From contig MU646470.1 of the NCBI GenBank assembly GCA_026770585.1, positions 483,052 to 497,179 of the forward strand: a stretch of 14,128 bases of DNA. Reading direction: 5' to 3'. Each line of letters begins with the position of its first letter. The first letter of the stretch is position 1. Positions 6,311-12,535 of the stretch are shown here, piece by piece. Origin of the DNA: Baffinella frigidus (lineage: Eukaryota > Cryptophyceae > Cryptomonadales > Baffinellaceae). Under the pieces are notes generated by a model. It was not told where the DNA came from, did not search any database, and saw nothing but the letters and a program-made list of their open reading frames with translations. The translations under genes and the position numbers were made by a program.

Positions 6311-6417
6311 TAAGGTTGCGCTGCGCCTAAGCCCGCACGCCCCTCCCCGCATCGACCCTCCTCTCAAGCTGCACCAACTCGAACCCTTTTTGGGGATACA
6401 GTCCCGTGTAGGTTTGT

Positions 6418-6515
6418 CTCTCAAGTGGCGAGGGGGTCAAAATTGACCCCCAAGAGGTCCTAGGCAGGTCCTAGGGCCCTACGGCAGGGCGCATGAGCCT
6501 ACTCGCCACTTCAGG
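6418..6515 (+). mobile_element. Family B inverted-repeat element, copy 1
   Basis: The ends CTCTCAAGTGGCGA and TCGCCACTTCAG are imperfect inverted repeats. The body CAAGAGGTCCTAGGCAGGTC plus a CCCTACGGCAGGGCG stem is shared with 11547-11645 and, reversed, with 12945-13040. A local palindrome GGGGGTCAAAATTGACCCCC lies at about 6432-6451. No clear target duplication. Confidence 0.75.
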
Positions 6516-6534
6516 GGTATCTACTTCTAGTGTC

Positions 6535-6593
6535 TAGTGGACGTGACTGTGGAAAAGTCAGGTCATCCTACACGGGACTGGATCCCCAGACCC
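6535..6593 (+). repeat. Family C repeat, copy 2
   Basis: AGTGGACGTGACTGTG, AAAAGTCA, CATCCTACACGGGACTGGAT and CCCCAGACCC match copy 1. It abuts family G copy 3. Confidence 0.6.
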
Positions 6594-6597
6594 TTCA

Positions 6598-6702
6598 CCG
6601 GGGGGCTTGTTGTGATCCGAAAGGAAGCATGGCCTTTTCTGCAGAATAAGTTCCGGTGTCCGCCTACAGTGGGAGCTAAAAGAACCTTAAGGACCTAAAG
6701 GT
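6598..6702 (-). repeat. Family G repeat, copy 3 (reverse)
   Basis: A nearly full copy in reverse orientation, from CCGGGGGGC through GATCCGAAAGGAAGCATGGC and CTGCAGAATAAGTTCCGGTG to GGACCTAAAG. Confidence 0.8.
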
Positions 6703-6712
6703 CGACCCCTGT

Positions 6713-6752
6713 CGACTTCGGTCGGGCAGGTGACGAGCCTCGGTGGTTGACT
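6713..6752 (+). repeat. Family D repeat, copy 2
   Basis: CGGTCGGGCAGGTGACGAGC then CTCGGTGGTTGA, matching copies 1 and 3. Confidence 0.6.
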
Positions 6753-6836
6753 AATGCAAGCGGGGTCTCAACCCCCCCCATCTCCGGGAGGGCCCCTCCG
6801 CGCGGAGGAGAAGGCATATGCCACTTGTCGTCCTGC

Positions 6837-7172
6837 TTTTGGGGTTTGGGGTTTAGGGTTTAGGGTTTAGGGTTTAGGGTTTAGGGTTTAGGGTTTGGGG
6901 TTTGGGGTTTGGGGTTTGGGGTTTAGGGTTTAGGGTTGAGGTGTTAGGTGTTAGGGGTTTGGGCTTTGAGGTTTGGGGTTTAGGGTTGAGGTGTTAGGTG
7001 TTAGGTGTTAGGTGTTAGGTGTTAGGTGTTAGGTGTTATGTGTTAGGGTTCAGGTGTTAGGTGTTAGGTGTTAGGGTTCAGGTGTTAGGTGTTAGGTGTT
7101 AGGGTTCAGGGGTCAGGGGTTAGGGGTTAGGAGTTAGAGTTTACAGGTCAGGATGCAGGGGTTAGGGTTTAG
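6837..7172 (+). repeat. Telomere-like heptamer array 3, with TTAGGTG block
   Basis: About 335 bases of heptamers. TTTAGGG comes first, then TTTGGGG units, then a homogeneous block of TTAGGTG units around 6990-7040, then mixed TTCAGGTG/GTTAGGGG. The separate blocks suggest local amplification of single-base variants. The G-rich strand is on plus. Confidence 0.92.
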
Positions 7173-7206
7173 GAGGAGGCGATTGCAACTACAAGGTGCC
7201 AGTCCA

Positions 7207-7310
7207 GCTTTAGGTCCTTTAGGTTCTTCGAGCTCCCACCATAGGCGGACACTGGAACTGGTTCTGCAGAGAAGCCACGCTTCCTTTCGGATCACATTCA
7301 GGCCCCCCGG
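7207..7310 (+). repeat. Family G repeat, copy 4 (full length)
   Basis: The reference copy: CTTTAGGTCCTTTAGGTT, CTTCGAGCTCCCACCATAGG, CGGACACTGGAACTGGTTCT, GCAGAGAAGCCACGCTTCC, TTTCGGATCACATTCAGGCC and CCCCGG. No inverted ends. It is a dispersed repeat of unknown type. Confidence 0.85.
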
Positions 7311-7463
7311 TTCAGAGGATCGCGGCAGAAACCGGCTAAAGGGTATCCTCATCGGGTGTGTGAAGGTATACAAAAAGCTCCGCGCAAAAACGTCCGCCGG
7401 GAGGATCGAGCCGGCCCGGCCCTGGCGGCTGTTTGCTTTTCTAAGCCTGAGTACGACCCTTTT
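7311..7463. other. Gene-free stretch
   Basis: A short plus frame (7356-7544) has a protein-like piece (CFSKPEYDPFKAATG) but continues straight into a fold-back element. There is no other evidence for coding. Confidence 0.3.
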
Positions 7464-7504
7464 AAAGCTGCCACGGGTTGCTCTGCCGCTACTACTAAAT
7501 TTGG

Positions 7505-7606
7505 GCTCGCCATTATTTTGCCCCCCTCGAAATTTCACAGGTGAAATTTGACACCCCCCCATGAAATTTACCTGTCAAATTCCGGGGGGGCAAAATAATG
7601 GCGAGC
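7505..7606. mobile_element. 102-bp fold-back (MITE-like) element
   Basis: The outer 22-base arms are exact reverse complements: GCTCGCCATTATTTTGCCCC (CC) at 7505-7526 and its partner at 7585-7606. Inside are GAAATTTCACAGGTGAAATTT and ATGAAATTTACCTGTCAAATT, which can pair within themselves and with each other. No coding capacity. Confidence 0.85.
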
Positions 7607-7740
7607 TCGAAGCTGAGTGGGACAGATCTAGGCAGAGCAAACGTTGATGAGGCAGACGAATGCACCTGAGGAACGGCCTAACTGGACAAACTAGCCACTG
7701 GCAGTCTCAAGGCTGCATGCTCCGGCCCTCCACCAGCAAC

Positions 7741-7821
7741 CTTTAGGTCCTTCAGGTGTTAATTTCGCCCAACATAGCCCAACGACACGCCCTTTCATAG
7801 AAAGGATCTGCAGAGAAAGAA
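7741..7821 (+). repeat. Family H repeat, copy 1
   Basis: CTTTAGGTCCTTCAGGTGTT, AATTTCGCCCAACATAGCCC, AACGACACGCCCTTTC, AGAAAGGATCTGCAGAGAAAG. Copies occur at 11931 and 13916. The first 18 bases and the CCCAACATAG and CTGCAGA words are shared with family G, so the two are related or mosaic. Confidence 0.8.
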
Positions 7822-7851
7822 TTACCCGTGGCAGGTTTAACAAGGTCCTCC

Positions 7852-8010
7852 CAAGGCTTTCTCACCACGCAATAAACTCTCAGGGTTTATCTCTGGTGAA
7901 ATTTACCACCAGCAACCCGTGGCAGCTTCAAGAACACCCCCCCAAGAAAAGGCGTTTTCACCATGCGATAAAGTGTCAGGGTTTATCTCTGGTGAAATTT
8001 ACCACTGCCC
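7852..8010 (+). repeat. Direct repeat of a hairpin unit (about 106-base spacing)
   Basis: AAGGCTTTCTCACCACGCAA, then TAAACTCTCAGGGTTTATCT, then CTGGTGAAATTTACCAC at 7852-7905, recurs with substitutions at 7958-8006. Each unit folds: TCACCA...ATAAAC pairs with GTTTAT...TGGTGA around TCAGG. It may be an exapted or tandemly duplicated fold-back. Confidence 0.7.
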
Positions 8011-8019
8011 TGCCCCGGC

Positions 8020-8095
8020 GAAAGGAAGCATGGTTTCCCTACAGAACCAGTTCCAGCGTCCGCCTATGATGGGAGCTCGAAGAACCTAACGGGCC
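8020..8095 (-). repeat. Family G repeat, copy 5 (reverse)
   Basis: CGAAAGGAAGCATGG, ACAGAACCAGTTCCAGCGTC, CGCCTATGATGGGAGCTCGA, AGAACCTAAC match family G in reverse. Confidence 0.8.
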
Positions 8096-8312
8096 TCGAG
8101 GCCCAACCAACCATTCTCGCACCTGGGAGTTCATCACTCCCCAGAAAGCTTTAGGACCTGTGTGGGGGGCGACACGCGAGAGAAGAAGATGCTCGACAGA
8201 GTCATCTACCCAGAGTCGTATATCACCGAGTACACAACGTATACGAAGATAATAAAGAAGAAAAAGAGAGTCACCTGGGAGCAGTGCGTGTCGAGGGGGG
8301 GCGCCGCCCATC
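8096..8312. other. Gene-free stretch
   Basis: Contains an A-rich tract AATAAAGAAGAAAAAGAGAG near 8250. No coding frame is supported. Confidence 0.3.
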
Positions 8313-8366
8313 GCCGGAGAATTGGAGCCGTTGTCTCGCGCCGGGGAATTGGAGCCATTATCTCGT
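8313..8366 (+). repeat. 27-bp tandem duplication
   Basis: GCCGGAGAATTGGAGCCGTT (then GTCTCGC) at 8313-8339 is followed directly by GCCGGGGAATTGGAGCCATT (then ATCTCGT) at 8340-8366. Confidence 0.85.
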
Positions 8367-8433
8367 GCCGTGCGCCGGCATGAGCGGACGATGTTGAAGA
8401 CGGGCACGGAGCGAGGCGCGGGTGGGGCGCGGT

Positions 8434-8515
8434 GAGAGCCTCGGTCGGACAGGTGACGAGCCTCGGCGGTTGAGTAGTATCCGACCGAGGCAGTTGACGA
8501 ATGTCCGACCGCGTG
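8434..8515 (+). repeat. Family D repeat, copy 3
   Basis: GAGCCTCGGTCGGACAGGTG, ACGAGCCTCGGCGGTTGAGT, then an inverted echo CCGACCGAGGCAGTTGACGA. The longest copy of family D. Confidence 0.65.
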
Positions 8516-8569
8516 GTCTGGATGGTTGTCCCTGAAAGGGGCTTGTCGCCGGGGGATGCGCTGCTGGTG

Positions 8570-8888
8570 AGGGTGGGGGGGTTAGGTTTTTGTTTGGGGG
8601 GGGGGTAGGTTTGGGGTTTGGGGTGAAGGGTGAAGGGGTTTGGGGGTTTGGGTTGAGGGTTGAGGGTTCATGGTTCATGGTTTATTGTTCATGGTTCAGG
8701 ATGCAGGGTGCAGGGTGCAGGGTGCAGGGTTCAGGGTTCAGGGTTCAGGGTTCATGGTGCATGGTTCATGGTGCATGGTTCATGGTTCAGAGTTCAGAGT
8801 TCAGAGTTCAGAGTTCATATGGTTCATGGTTCATGGTTCATGGTTCAGGGTTCAGAGGGTTCAGGGTCATGGTGCATGGTTCAGGGTG
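8570..8888 (+). repeat. Telomere-like heptamer array 4 with variant blocks
   Basis: After G-rich TTTGGGG-like units, the array changes to blocks of other heptamers: TTCATGG, TGCAGGG (three or four in a row near 8702), TTCAGGG, alternating TGCATGG/TTCATGG, then four TTCAGAG units near 8787, and TTCATGG again. All keep the seven-base period. Frames through it give Gly-Ser-Trp-Phe or Val-Gln-Gly-Ser artefacts. Confidence 0.9.
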
Positions 8889-9070
8889 TGCGGCGCCAAA
8901 CACGTCTTCTCTCTCTGCCCACGATCTGCAGCCTTGTGACTGCCTTAGGCTTGCACGATCGGGTTCGCCACCCAGCGTAAATGCATCTTCTCTCTCTCCA
9001 CGCGCGGTTGCCACGCACCGCTCGCTCGCGCCCCCGTTGTGTAGAGGATCGGGAGCCTTCGGTTGGAAGA
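8889..9070. other. Stretch of unknown content, possibly intron
   Basis: Words CTTCTCTCTCTGCCCACGAT near 8904 and CTTCTCTCTCTCCACGCGCG near 8986 are similar, so there may be an 80-base degenerate duplication. On minus it would be intron of the exon at 9097-9359. Confidence 0.3.
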
Positions 9071-9096
9071 GGGTTTAGGGTTTAGGATCCAGGTAC

Positions 9097-9359
9097 CTTC
9101 TTGCAGACGGAGAAGATCTGGATAAGCTGAGTCGCTTCATGTGTTCCACCGTGCCGCTCTTCCCGTGCAGCCATCGCGCCGCTCCAGCGTGCACGTTAAA
9201 ATTGGCGGAGGTGTCGCGCGGAGTCGCCCCGAAGGAGCAGAGGAGAAGGTCTTGTGCTTCAGTGTTGTGCATGTGCGAGTCGCTGAAGCTCGAGGTCTGC
9301 GTGCCGCACCACGCGTTGATGAAGTCCTCGGGCGTCGTGAGAGTGTACTCCTTGGACAT
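9097..9359 (-). CDS. First exon of an unrecognised protein
   Basis: From ATG at 9359 on minus, 87 codons plus two bases end at AAG before GTACCT, a good donor at 9096-9095; reading through instead gives a stop at 9077-9075. The first thirty codons are almost all G or C at the third position, much stronger than anything in the repeats, so this is very likely coding. The peptide begins MSKEYTLTTPEDFINAW and includes Cys18 and Cys41, a central SFGATPRDTSANF segment and a basic end (KSGTVEHMKRLS). No signal peptide or membrane segment. I do not recognise the family. The putative intron begins with telomere-like DNA (9071-9086) and leads toward array 4, and no second exon was found. It is divergently arranged with the gene at 9938. 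The in-frame GTG at 9383 is not used as a start. Confidence 0.6.
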
Positions 9360-9824
9360 CTTGCTGTTCGCTCCTCTCCCCACGTGTACCTCCTCGGCTT
9401 TGCGCGGGATCGTCTAGGACCCTCGTGTCCCCCGTCGTGACAATAACGGGCAAATTCAGGAGGCCGCTCTACTGGAGAGGCCAGTTGCACCTGGCTGATT
9501 TAGAGATTTTTACGCGACTCTTGCGACTCCGACGCGTCTCCCTAAAGTCGATCATGATATCAAGTTTACTACAGACATTTCACTCTTCCCGAATCAGCTC
9601 GAACATTCTTGACGGCTCTTTACAGGAAAATTACCCCTCTACTTTAGACGTGATGGTGGTCAATCAAAAGTTGCCGCAAGGGCAGGAAGTGGCAAAAGTT
9701 GACTCGAGGCGTGGGAGTTGACTTTCGCGATTGACCCCCTGCCCGTCTAGAGATTGTCTAGAGAGCTCTGGAGCCTTCGGGGATGAAGATTATTATTAGA
9801 TGGACGGTTGCAATAATGGCGCGC
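9360..9824. promoter_or_regulatory. Intergenic region between divergent coding segments
   Basis: The 578 bases between the two start codons should carry both promoters. CACGTG lies at 9381-9386, about 22 bases before the minus ATG, and at 9899-9904, about 34 bases before the plus ATG. No TATA box is obvious. CAAAAGTTG words at 9666 and 9693 resemble the dispersed AAAAGTY words of 500-1770. Confidence 0.35.
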
Positions 9825-9863
9825 TGCGGCAAGGGGTATTTTTAGCAAATACCCCTTGGCTGC
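9825..9863. repeat. Hairpin upstream of the 9938 gene
   Basis: GCGGCAAGGGGTATTT pairs with AAATACCCCTTGGCTGC across a loop of about five bases (one bulge). It lies 75 bases before the preferred start. If transcribed it would be a strong 5' leader hairpin. Confidence 0.75.
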
Positions 9864-9937
9864 GGGCATTCCGGGGGGCCCGGGCGTTGGGGAACGCTCA
9901 CGTGATCCCAATCCACCCATCAAACACCATCGCAAGC

Positions 9938-10504
9938 ATGCACAACTTCCCTCTCGCCCTCCCGCGTCTCGTCCGCGACTATGTCTCCCCCGTGCATCCC
10001 CCTTCCAAGTCGACCGACGACCTCCCGCCGCGCACCCACGCCAAGTCCGCCGAGGCCGCCCTCCCAGGCTTCCAGCGGTGCGCATCTGCAGAAAATTCGA
10101 CCGGGTGGGTGACGCCTGAGGAGCTCTTGGTGCACAGACACGCCACGCGGCGGCTGCACAGCGACATGCCGAAGCTCACGTCTTCCTGGGACGTGGATGC
10201 CGAGCTCCAGGAGCAGGACAAGGATGCATGCTATCAAGAGAACAAGGCCGACATATACCACGATGCGTTGTTCACTCCGCTGTCGCCTGCCGCTGCTTCT
10301 GAAGCCTTCACTCACGCCTCTTCGTCAGTCTACCTCCGCGCAAGCTCCTCGAGCTCCGACTTCGGCCGTCTTTCGTCCCAGCCCTTTCGTGCGCCCAGCA
10401 CGGGGCTTCCGAGCGTGTCGTTCACGGATAGCCAGAACGCGGTTGACGTTGGAGCCTATCTCTTCGACTCCGTAAGAGCGGACGACACGGGGTACAGTAG
10501 GTAG
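9938..10504 (+). CDS. Unrecognised 188-residue protein or first exon
   Basis: From ATG at 9938 the frame is open for 188 codons to TAG at 10502-10504. Third positions are strongly G or C throughout, good evidence of coding. An in-frame ATG at 9800 would add 46 residues, but that extension encodes the hairpin at 9825-9863, so the later ATG is preferred. The protein is soluble and low in complexity: a proline-rich N-terminus, a middle with WVTPEELLVHRHATRRLHSD near residues 57-76, an acidic stretch near 85-105 (DVDAELQEQDKDA), and a Ser-rich part near 128-147. No signal peptide or membrane helix. The stop overlaps AG|GTAGCA, and TCC|GTAAGA occurs at 10469, so the frame may be spliced and continue. 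No family recognised. Confidence 0.6.
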   Translation: MHNFPLALPRLVRDYVSPVHPPSKSTDDLPPRTHAKSAEAALPGFQRCASAENSTGWVTPEELLVHRHATRRLHSDMPKLTSSWDVDAELQEQDKDACYQENKADIYHDALFTPLSPAAASEAFTHASSSVYLRASSSSSDFGRLSSQPFRAPSTGLPSVSFTDSQNAVDVGAYLFDSVRADDTGYSR

Positions 10505-10705
10505 CACAATGCGTCAAGGCGTGTGCGGCGCTGGCGCTGGTTGTCTGTGAGGGCGGGGACCTGTGGAGGATCCGCGAGGAGGTGGGGCGAGCTGTGAAGT
10601 TGTCAAGAGGGGTGTAAATACAGGCGTTTCTCGCGAGCAAGGACACGCACCGCCCCTATAATTTTCCTACCCCCATCTAAGAATAGTCCTCATGTATCGG
10701 CCCTG
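10505..10705. other. Stretch downstream of the 9938 gene
   Basis: GC-rich, then AT-richer (CCCCTATAATTTTCC near 10654). No repeat recognised. The minus frame 10422-10646 is a shadow overlapping the gene. Confidence 0.35.
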
Positions 10706-10742
10706 GGCCGAGGTGTGCCCATATCCGCGAGTACCCCCTGTG
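10706..10742 (+). mobile_element. Possible decayed family A right end
   Basis: GCCCATATCCGCGAGTACCC CCTGTGG resembles the right end CTTATGAGCGAGGTACCCCTGTA with several changes. GGGGATAGGCCTACTGTAGTG about 50 bases on also resembles the family body. Only a weak call. Confidence 0.3.
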
Positions 10743-10860
10743 GTCGGCCCTACACCCTCAACCCCCCGAAGGCCCACGGACGACCCTGGGGATAGGCCTA
10801 CTGTAGTGGGGTCCCGGAGATTGATATCCTACGCGCAGAGGCTTCGCAGCCCCGGGGCTT

Positions 10861-10967
10861 CGCTGGTAGGACCACCGTGGACCCTAGACACGATCGCCTG
10901 TTTGACCGATCATCCCCGAGACACCGGCGAATGAGTTCGAAAGGGGGCCGCGGTGGTCCTACCAGCG
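10861..10967. repeat. Fold-back containing an inverted copy of the REEP-like start region
   Basis: CGCTGGTAGGACCACCGTGG at 10861 and CCGCGGTGGTCCTACCAGCG ending at 10967 are inverted repeats of 24 bases with two mismatches. Between them, on minus, lies the 5' segment of copy 1 (GGTGTCTCGGGG) followed by a second ATGATCGGTC start. The REEP-like exon itself then follows on plus from 10968, so the start region is present head to head. Confidence 0.75.
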
Positions 10968-11076
10968 ATGATCGGTCAAACGATCGCCCGACTGGGCTGC
11001 GTCTTCGTAGGGCACGTGTACCCACTGTACCTGACGTTCAAGGTGTGCAGAGTCATACACGAAGGAGACGCTCCAG
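10968..11076 (+). pseudogene. REEP/HVA22-like first exon, copy 2
   Basis: The same 109-base exon as at 2768-2876, now on plus: 36 codons plus one base, ending CCAG before GTCAGG. It starts MIGQTIARLGCVFVGHVYPL and continues YLTFKVC. About ten bases differ from copy 1. The frame, length and donor are kept; changes are H4Q, L13F, R22L, A26V, D31H, S35A plus silent ones. The retained G-x-V-Y-P-x-Y-x-x-F-K signature is that of the REEP/HVA22 domain. After 33 bases of shared intron, family G copy 6 interrupts at 11107, and no later exon is seen, so I call it a partial pseudogene. The upstream context is a fold-back, not a normal promoter. It could instead be a chimeric first exon if transcribed. 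Confidence 0.5.
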
Positions 11077-11106
11077 GTCAGGCCCACCACACGGGCGTGG
11101 AGTGCG

Positions 11107-11210
11107 GTCCTTTAGGTCCTTGAGGTTCTTCGAGCTCCCAACATAGGCGGACACCGGAACTTATCCTGCAGAAAGGCCATGCTTCCTTTCGGATCACATC
11201 AGGCCCCCCA
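11107..11210 (+). repeat. Family G repeat, copy 6 (full length)
   Basis: CCTTTAGGTCCTTGAGGTTC through CATGCTTCCTTTCGGATCAC to CAGGCCCCCC. It sits at the point where REEP-like copies 1 and 2 stop matching (CGGTC), so it is a likely insertion or recombination junction. Confidence 0.85.
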
Positions 11211-11287
11211 TAGAGATATGCCTACTGTTTGGGTCTAGGTGGTCGTATGCTTGTATCTATGCACCTGGGTTTCGCAGATTCACACCC

Positions 11288-11385
11288 GAAAGCGCCCCCC
11301 CACCTAGGACCATCACAGGACCCTAGGCATAGCCCTACTGTAGGGTCCTAGGAGGAGGCACTTTTTTATGAGCGAGGTACCCCTG
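11288..11385 (+). mobile_element. Family A element, copy 4 (left end truncated)
   Basis: It starts at GAAAGCGCCCCCCC, inside the left terminal repeat, and ends GAGCGAGGTACCCCTG with TA at 11386-11387. The body and the 3' flank (ATCCACAGGCGGGCCCG) match the copy at 12536-12773, so the two are a segmental duplication. This one has an uninterrupted right end and serves as the empty site for the nested copy at 12648. Confidence 0.85.
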
Positions 11386-11546
11386 TAGTTGATCCACAGG
11401 CGGGCCCGAGGCACCCTCCGTCCCGAGGGTAGCCCGTTGCTGTTGGCTGCCCCCCTTCGTATTCAACGTGCAGAGTGCGCAACACCTCTTTCTAGCGCAT
11501 GCCACTACCTAGCTTCCGTGGGAGGGAATACGTGGCGGCCGTGGTG
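11386..11546. other. Duplicated flank and gene-free stretch
   Basis: CCCTTCGTATTCAACGTGCA near 11453 recurs as CCCTTCGCACACAACGTGCA near 11888, followed by GAG.GCGC. Open frames here cross several repeats and are not believed. Confidence 0.4.
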
Positions 11547-11645
11547 CCCCTTGAGTGGCCATGCCGTCAAATTTCACGGCCAAGAGGTCCTAGGCAGGTC
11601 TTAGGGCCCTACGGTAGGGCGTATGAGCCTACTGGCCACTTCAGG
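11547..11645 (+). mobile_element. Family B inverted-repeat element, copy 2
   Basis: The ends CCCCTTGAGTGGCCA and TGGCCACTTCAGG are imperfect inverted repeats. The body CAAGAGGTCCTAGGCAGGTC is shared with copy 1. Confidence 0.75.
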
Positions 11646-11826
11646 CATAACGAAGGTCTTGCCTATTCTTGGCACGTGTCTCTGTCTGATCTTAAGCGAC
11701 AGGCATTCACCCCTCCCTCCGTTTTCTCACATTCCCCTCGTTCTGTTCCTCCCCCCCCGCTGAGATTGGGTCTTTCTCCTTAGCATCAGTGGGGGGTGGT
11801 GCAAGGCGGCCGTGTTGGTATGACTG
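11646..11826. other. Gene-free stretch
   Basis: GGGGGGTGGTGCAAGGCGGCCG near 11790 resembles GGGGGGTACATGTGATGAAA GGCGGCCG near 12135, another local duplication. No gene. Confidence 0.35.
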
Positions 11827-11882
11827 CAGGGGTACCTCGCTCATAAGAAACGCCCCCCCCCTCAAAGGACTACCTTAGGCCC
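11827..11882. mobile_element. Family A element, copy 5 (left half only)
   Basis: CAGGGGTACCTCGCTCATAA GAAACGCCCCCCCC, then the sequence leaves the family near 11880 and joins the CCCCTTCGCACACAACGTGC fragment. The left flank is TG in place of TA. Confidence 0.75.
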
Positions 11883-11930
11883 CCGTCCCCTTCGCACACA
11901 ACGTGCAGAGAGCGCATGCCTTCTCTCGTC

Positions 11931-12014
11931 CTTTAGGTCCTTTAGGTTTTAATTTCGCCCAACATAGCCCAACGACACGCCCTTCCGTAGAAAGGACTGC
12001 AGAGAAAGCATTTT
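11931..12014 (+). repeat. Family H repeat, copy 2
   Basis: CTTTAGGTCCTTTAGGTTTT, AATTTCGCCCAACATAGCCC, AACGACACGCCCTTCCGTAG, AAAGGACTGCAGAGAAAGCA. The best-preserved copy. Confidence 0.85.
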
Positions 12015-12038
12015 GGCTTTCACCCCTGGTAAACCATA

Positions 12039-12126
12039 CAGGGGTGCCTCGCTCAGTAGGCCTATGCCTAGGGCCCTGTGGTGGTCCTAGCGGGGGGGGC
12101 GATTTCCTATGAGCGAGGTACCCCTG
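12039..12126 (-). mobile_element. Family A element, copy 6 (reverse, internal deletion)
   Basis: 88 bases with TA on both sides (12037-12038 and 12127-12128). The inner left terminal repeat and adjacent body are missing: CAGGGGTGCCTCGCTCA joins directly to GTAGGCCTATGCC. The body order shows reverse orientation. Confidence 0.9.
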
Positions 12127-12207
12127 TAGCCTCAGTGGGGGGTACATGTGATGAAAGGCGGCCGTGCTGGTATTACCAAAGGTCTCTCCGACTTGCACGC
12201 GAGCCTA

Positions 12208-12322
12208 CAGGGGTACCTCGCTCATGAGAAACCGCCCCCCCCATAGGACCACCCAGGACCCTAGGCATGTCCTACTGTAGGGTCCTAGGAGGGGGCGGTT
12301 TCTTATGAGCGAGGTACCCCTG
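12208..12322 (+). mobile_element. Family A element, copy 7 (forward, full length)
   Basis: 115 bases, from CAGGGGTACCTCGCTCATGA to GAGCGAGGTACCCCTG, with TA on both sides (12206-12207 and 12323-12324). The long terminal repeats reach the CCGCCCCCCC/GGGGGCGG blocks. Confidence 0.93.
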
Positions 12323-12365
12323 TAGCTAGAGAGGAGGGGTAAAAGAGCCTCGCCCTGGACCCGTG

Positions 12366-12367
<2 letters not shown>

Positions 12368-12436
<69 letters not shown>

Positions 12437-12443
12437 AGGGAGA
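12368..12443 (+). repeat. GA microsatellite 2
   Basis: About 75 bases of GA with occasional GGGA units. The minus translation is a long Ser-Leu run, an artefact. Confidence 0.95.
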
Positions 12444-12535
12444 TGGATTTATTGAAGCGGTGACGGCTCAGCAAGCCGACAGGGGCTGCTCGAAATCATG
12501 GACACGCACTGCCTCAAGGTCCTACAACAGGGCTA

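Larger units (their letters stand above)
7464..7928. repeat. Outer inverted repeat AAGCTGCCACGGGTTGCT
   Basis: AAGCTGCCACGGGTTGCT near 7464-7481 has its exact reverse complement at 7911-7928. The left arm is followed by CTACTACTAAATTT and the right arm, read inward, by GGTGGTAAATTTCACC, so similarity extends inward weakly. The interval contains the fold-back 7505-7606, family H copy 1 and part of a direct repeat, so it could be a larger element that received other insertions. Confidence 0.55.

Noticed and set aside
8590-9078. Plus-strand frames rich in Gly-Ser-Trp-Phe-Met-Val-His
   Set aside because: Pure translation of the seven-base repeats of array 4; the same pattern appears in all three frames.
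9425-9721. 98-residue plus-strand frame between the divergent segments
   Set aside because: No codon bias or motif, and it sits in the intergenic region.
9920-10315. 131-residue minus-strand frame with a hydrophobic stretch
   Set aside because: It lies opposite the GC3-rich 188-residue frame. The hydrophobic run is the complement of acidic codons, and codon bias supports the plus strand.
12205-12474. Minus-strand Ser-Leu-rich frame
   Set aside because: Translation of the GA microsatellite and a family A element.
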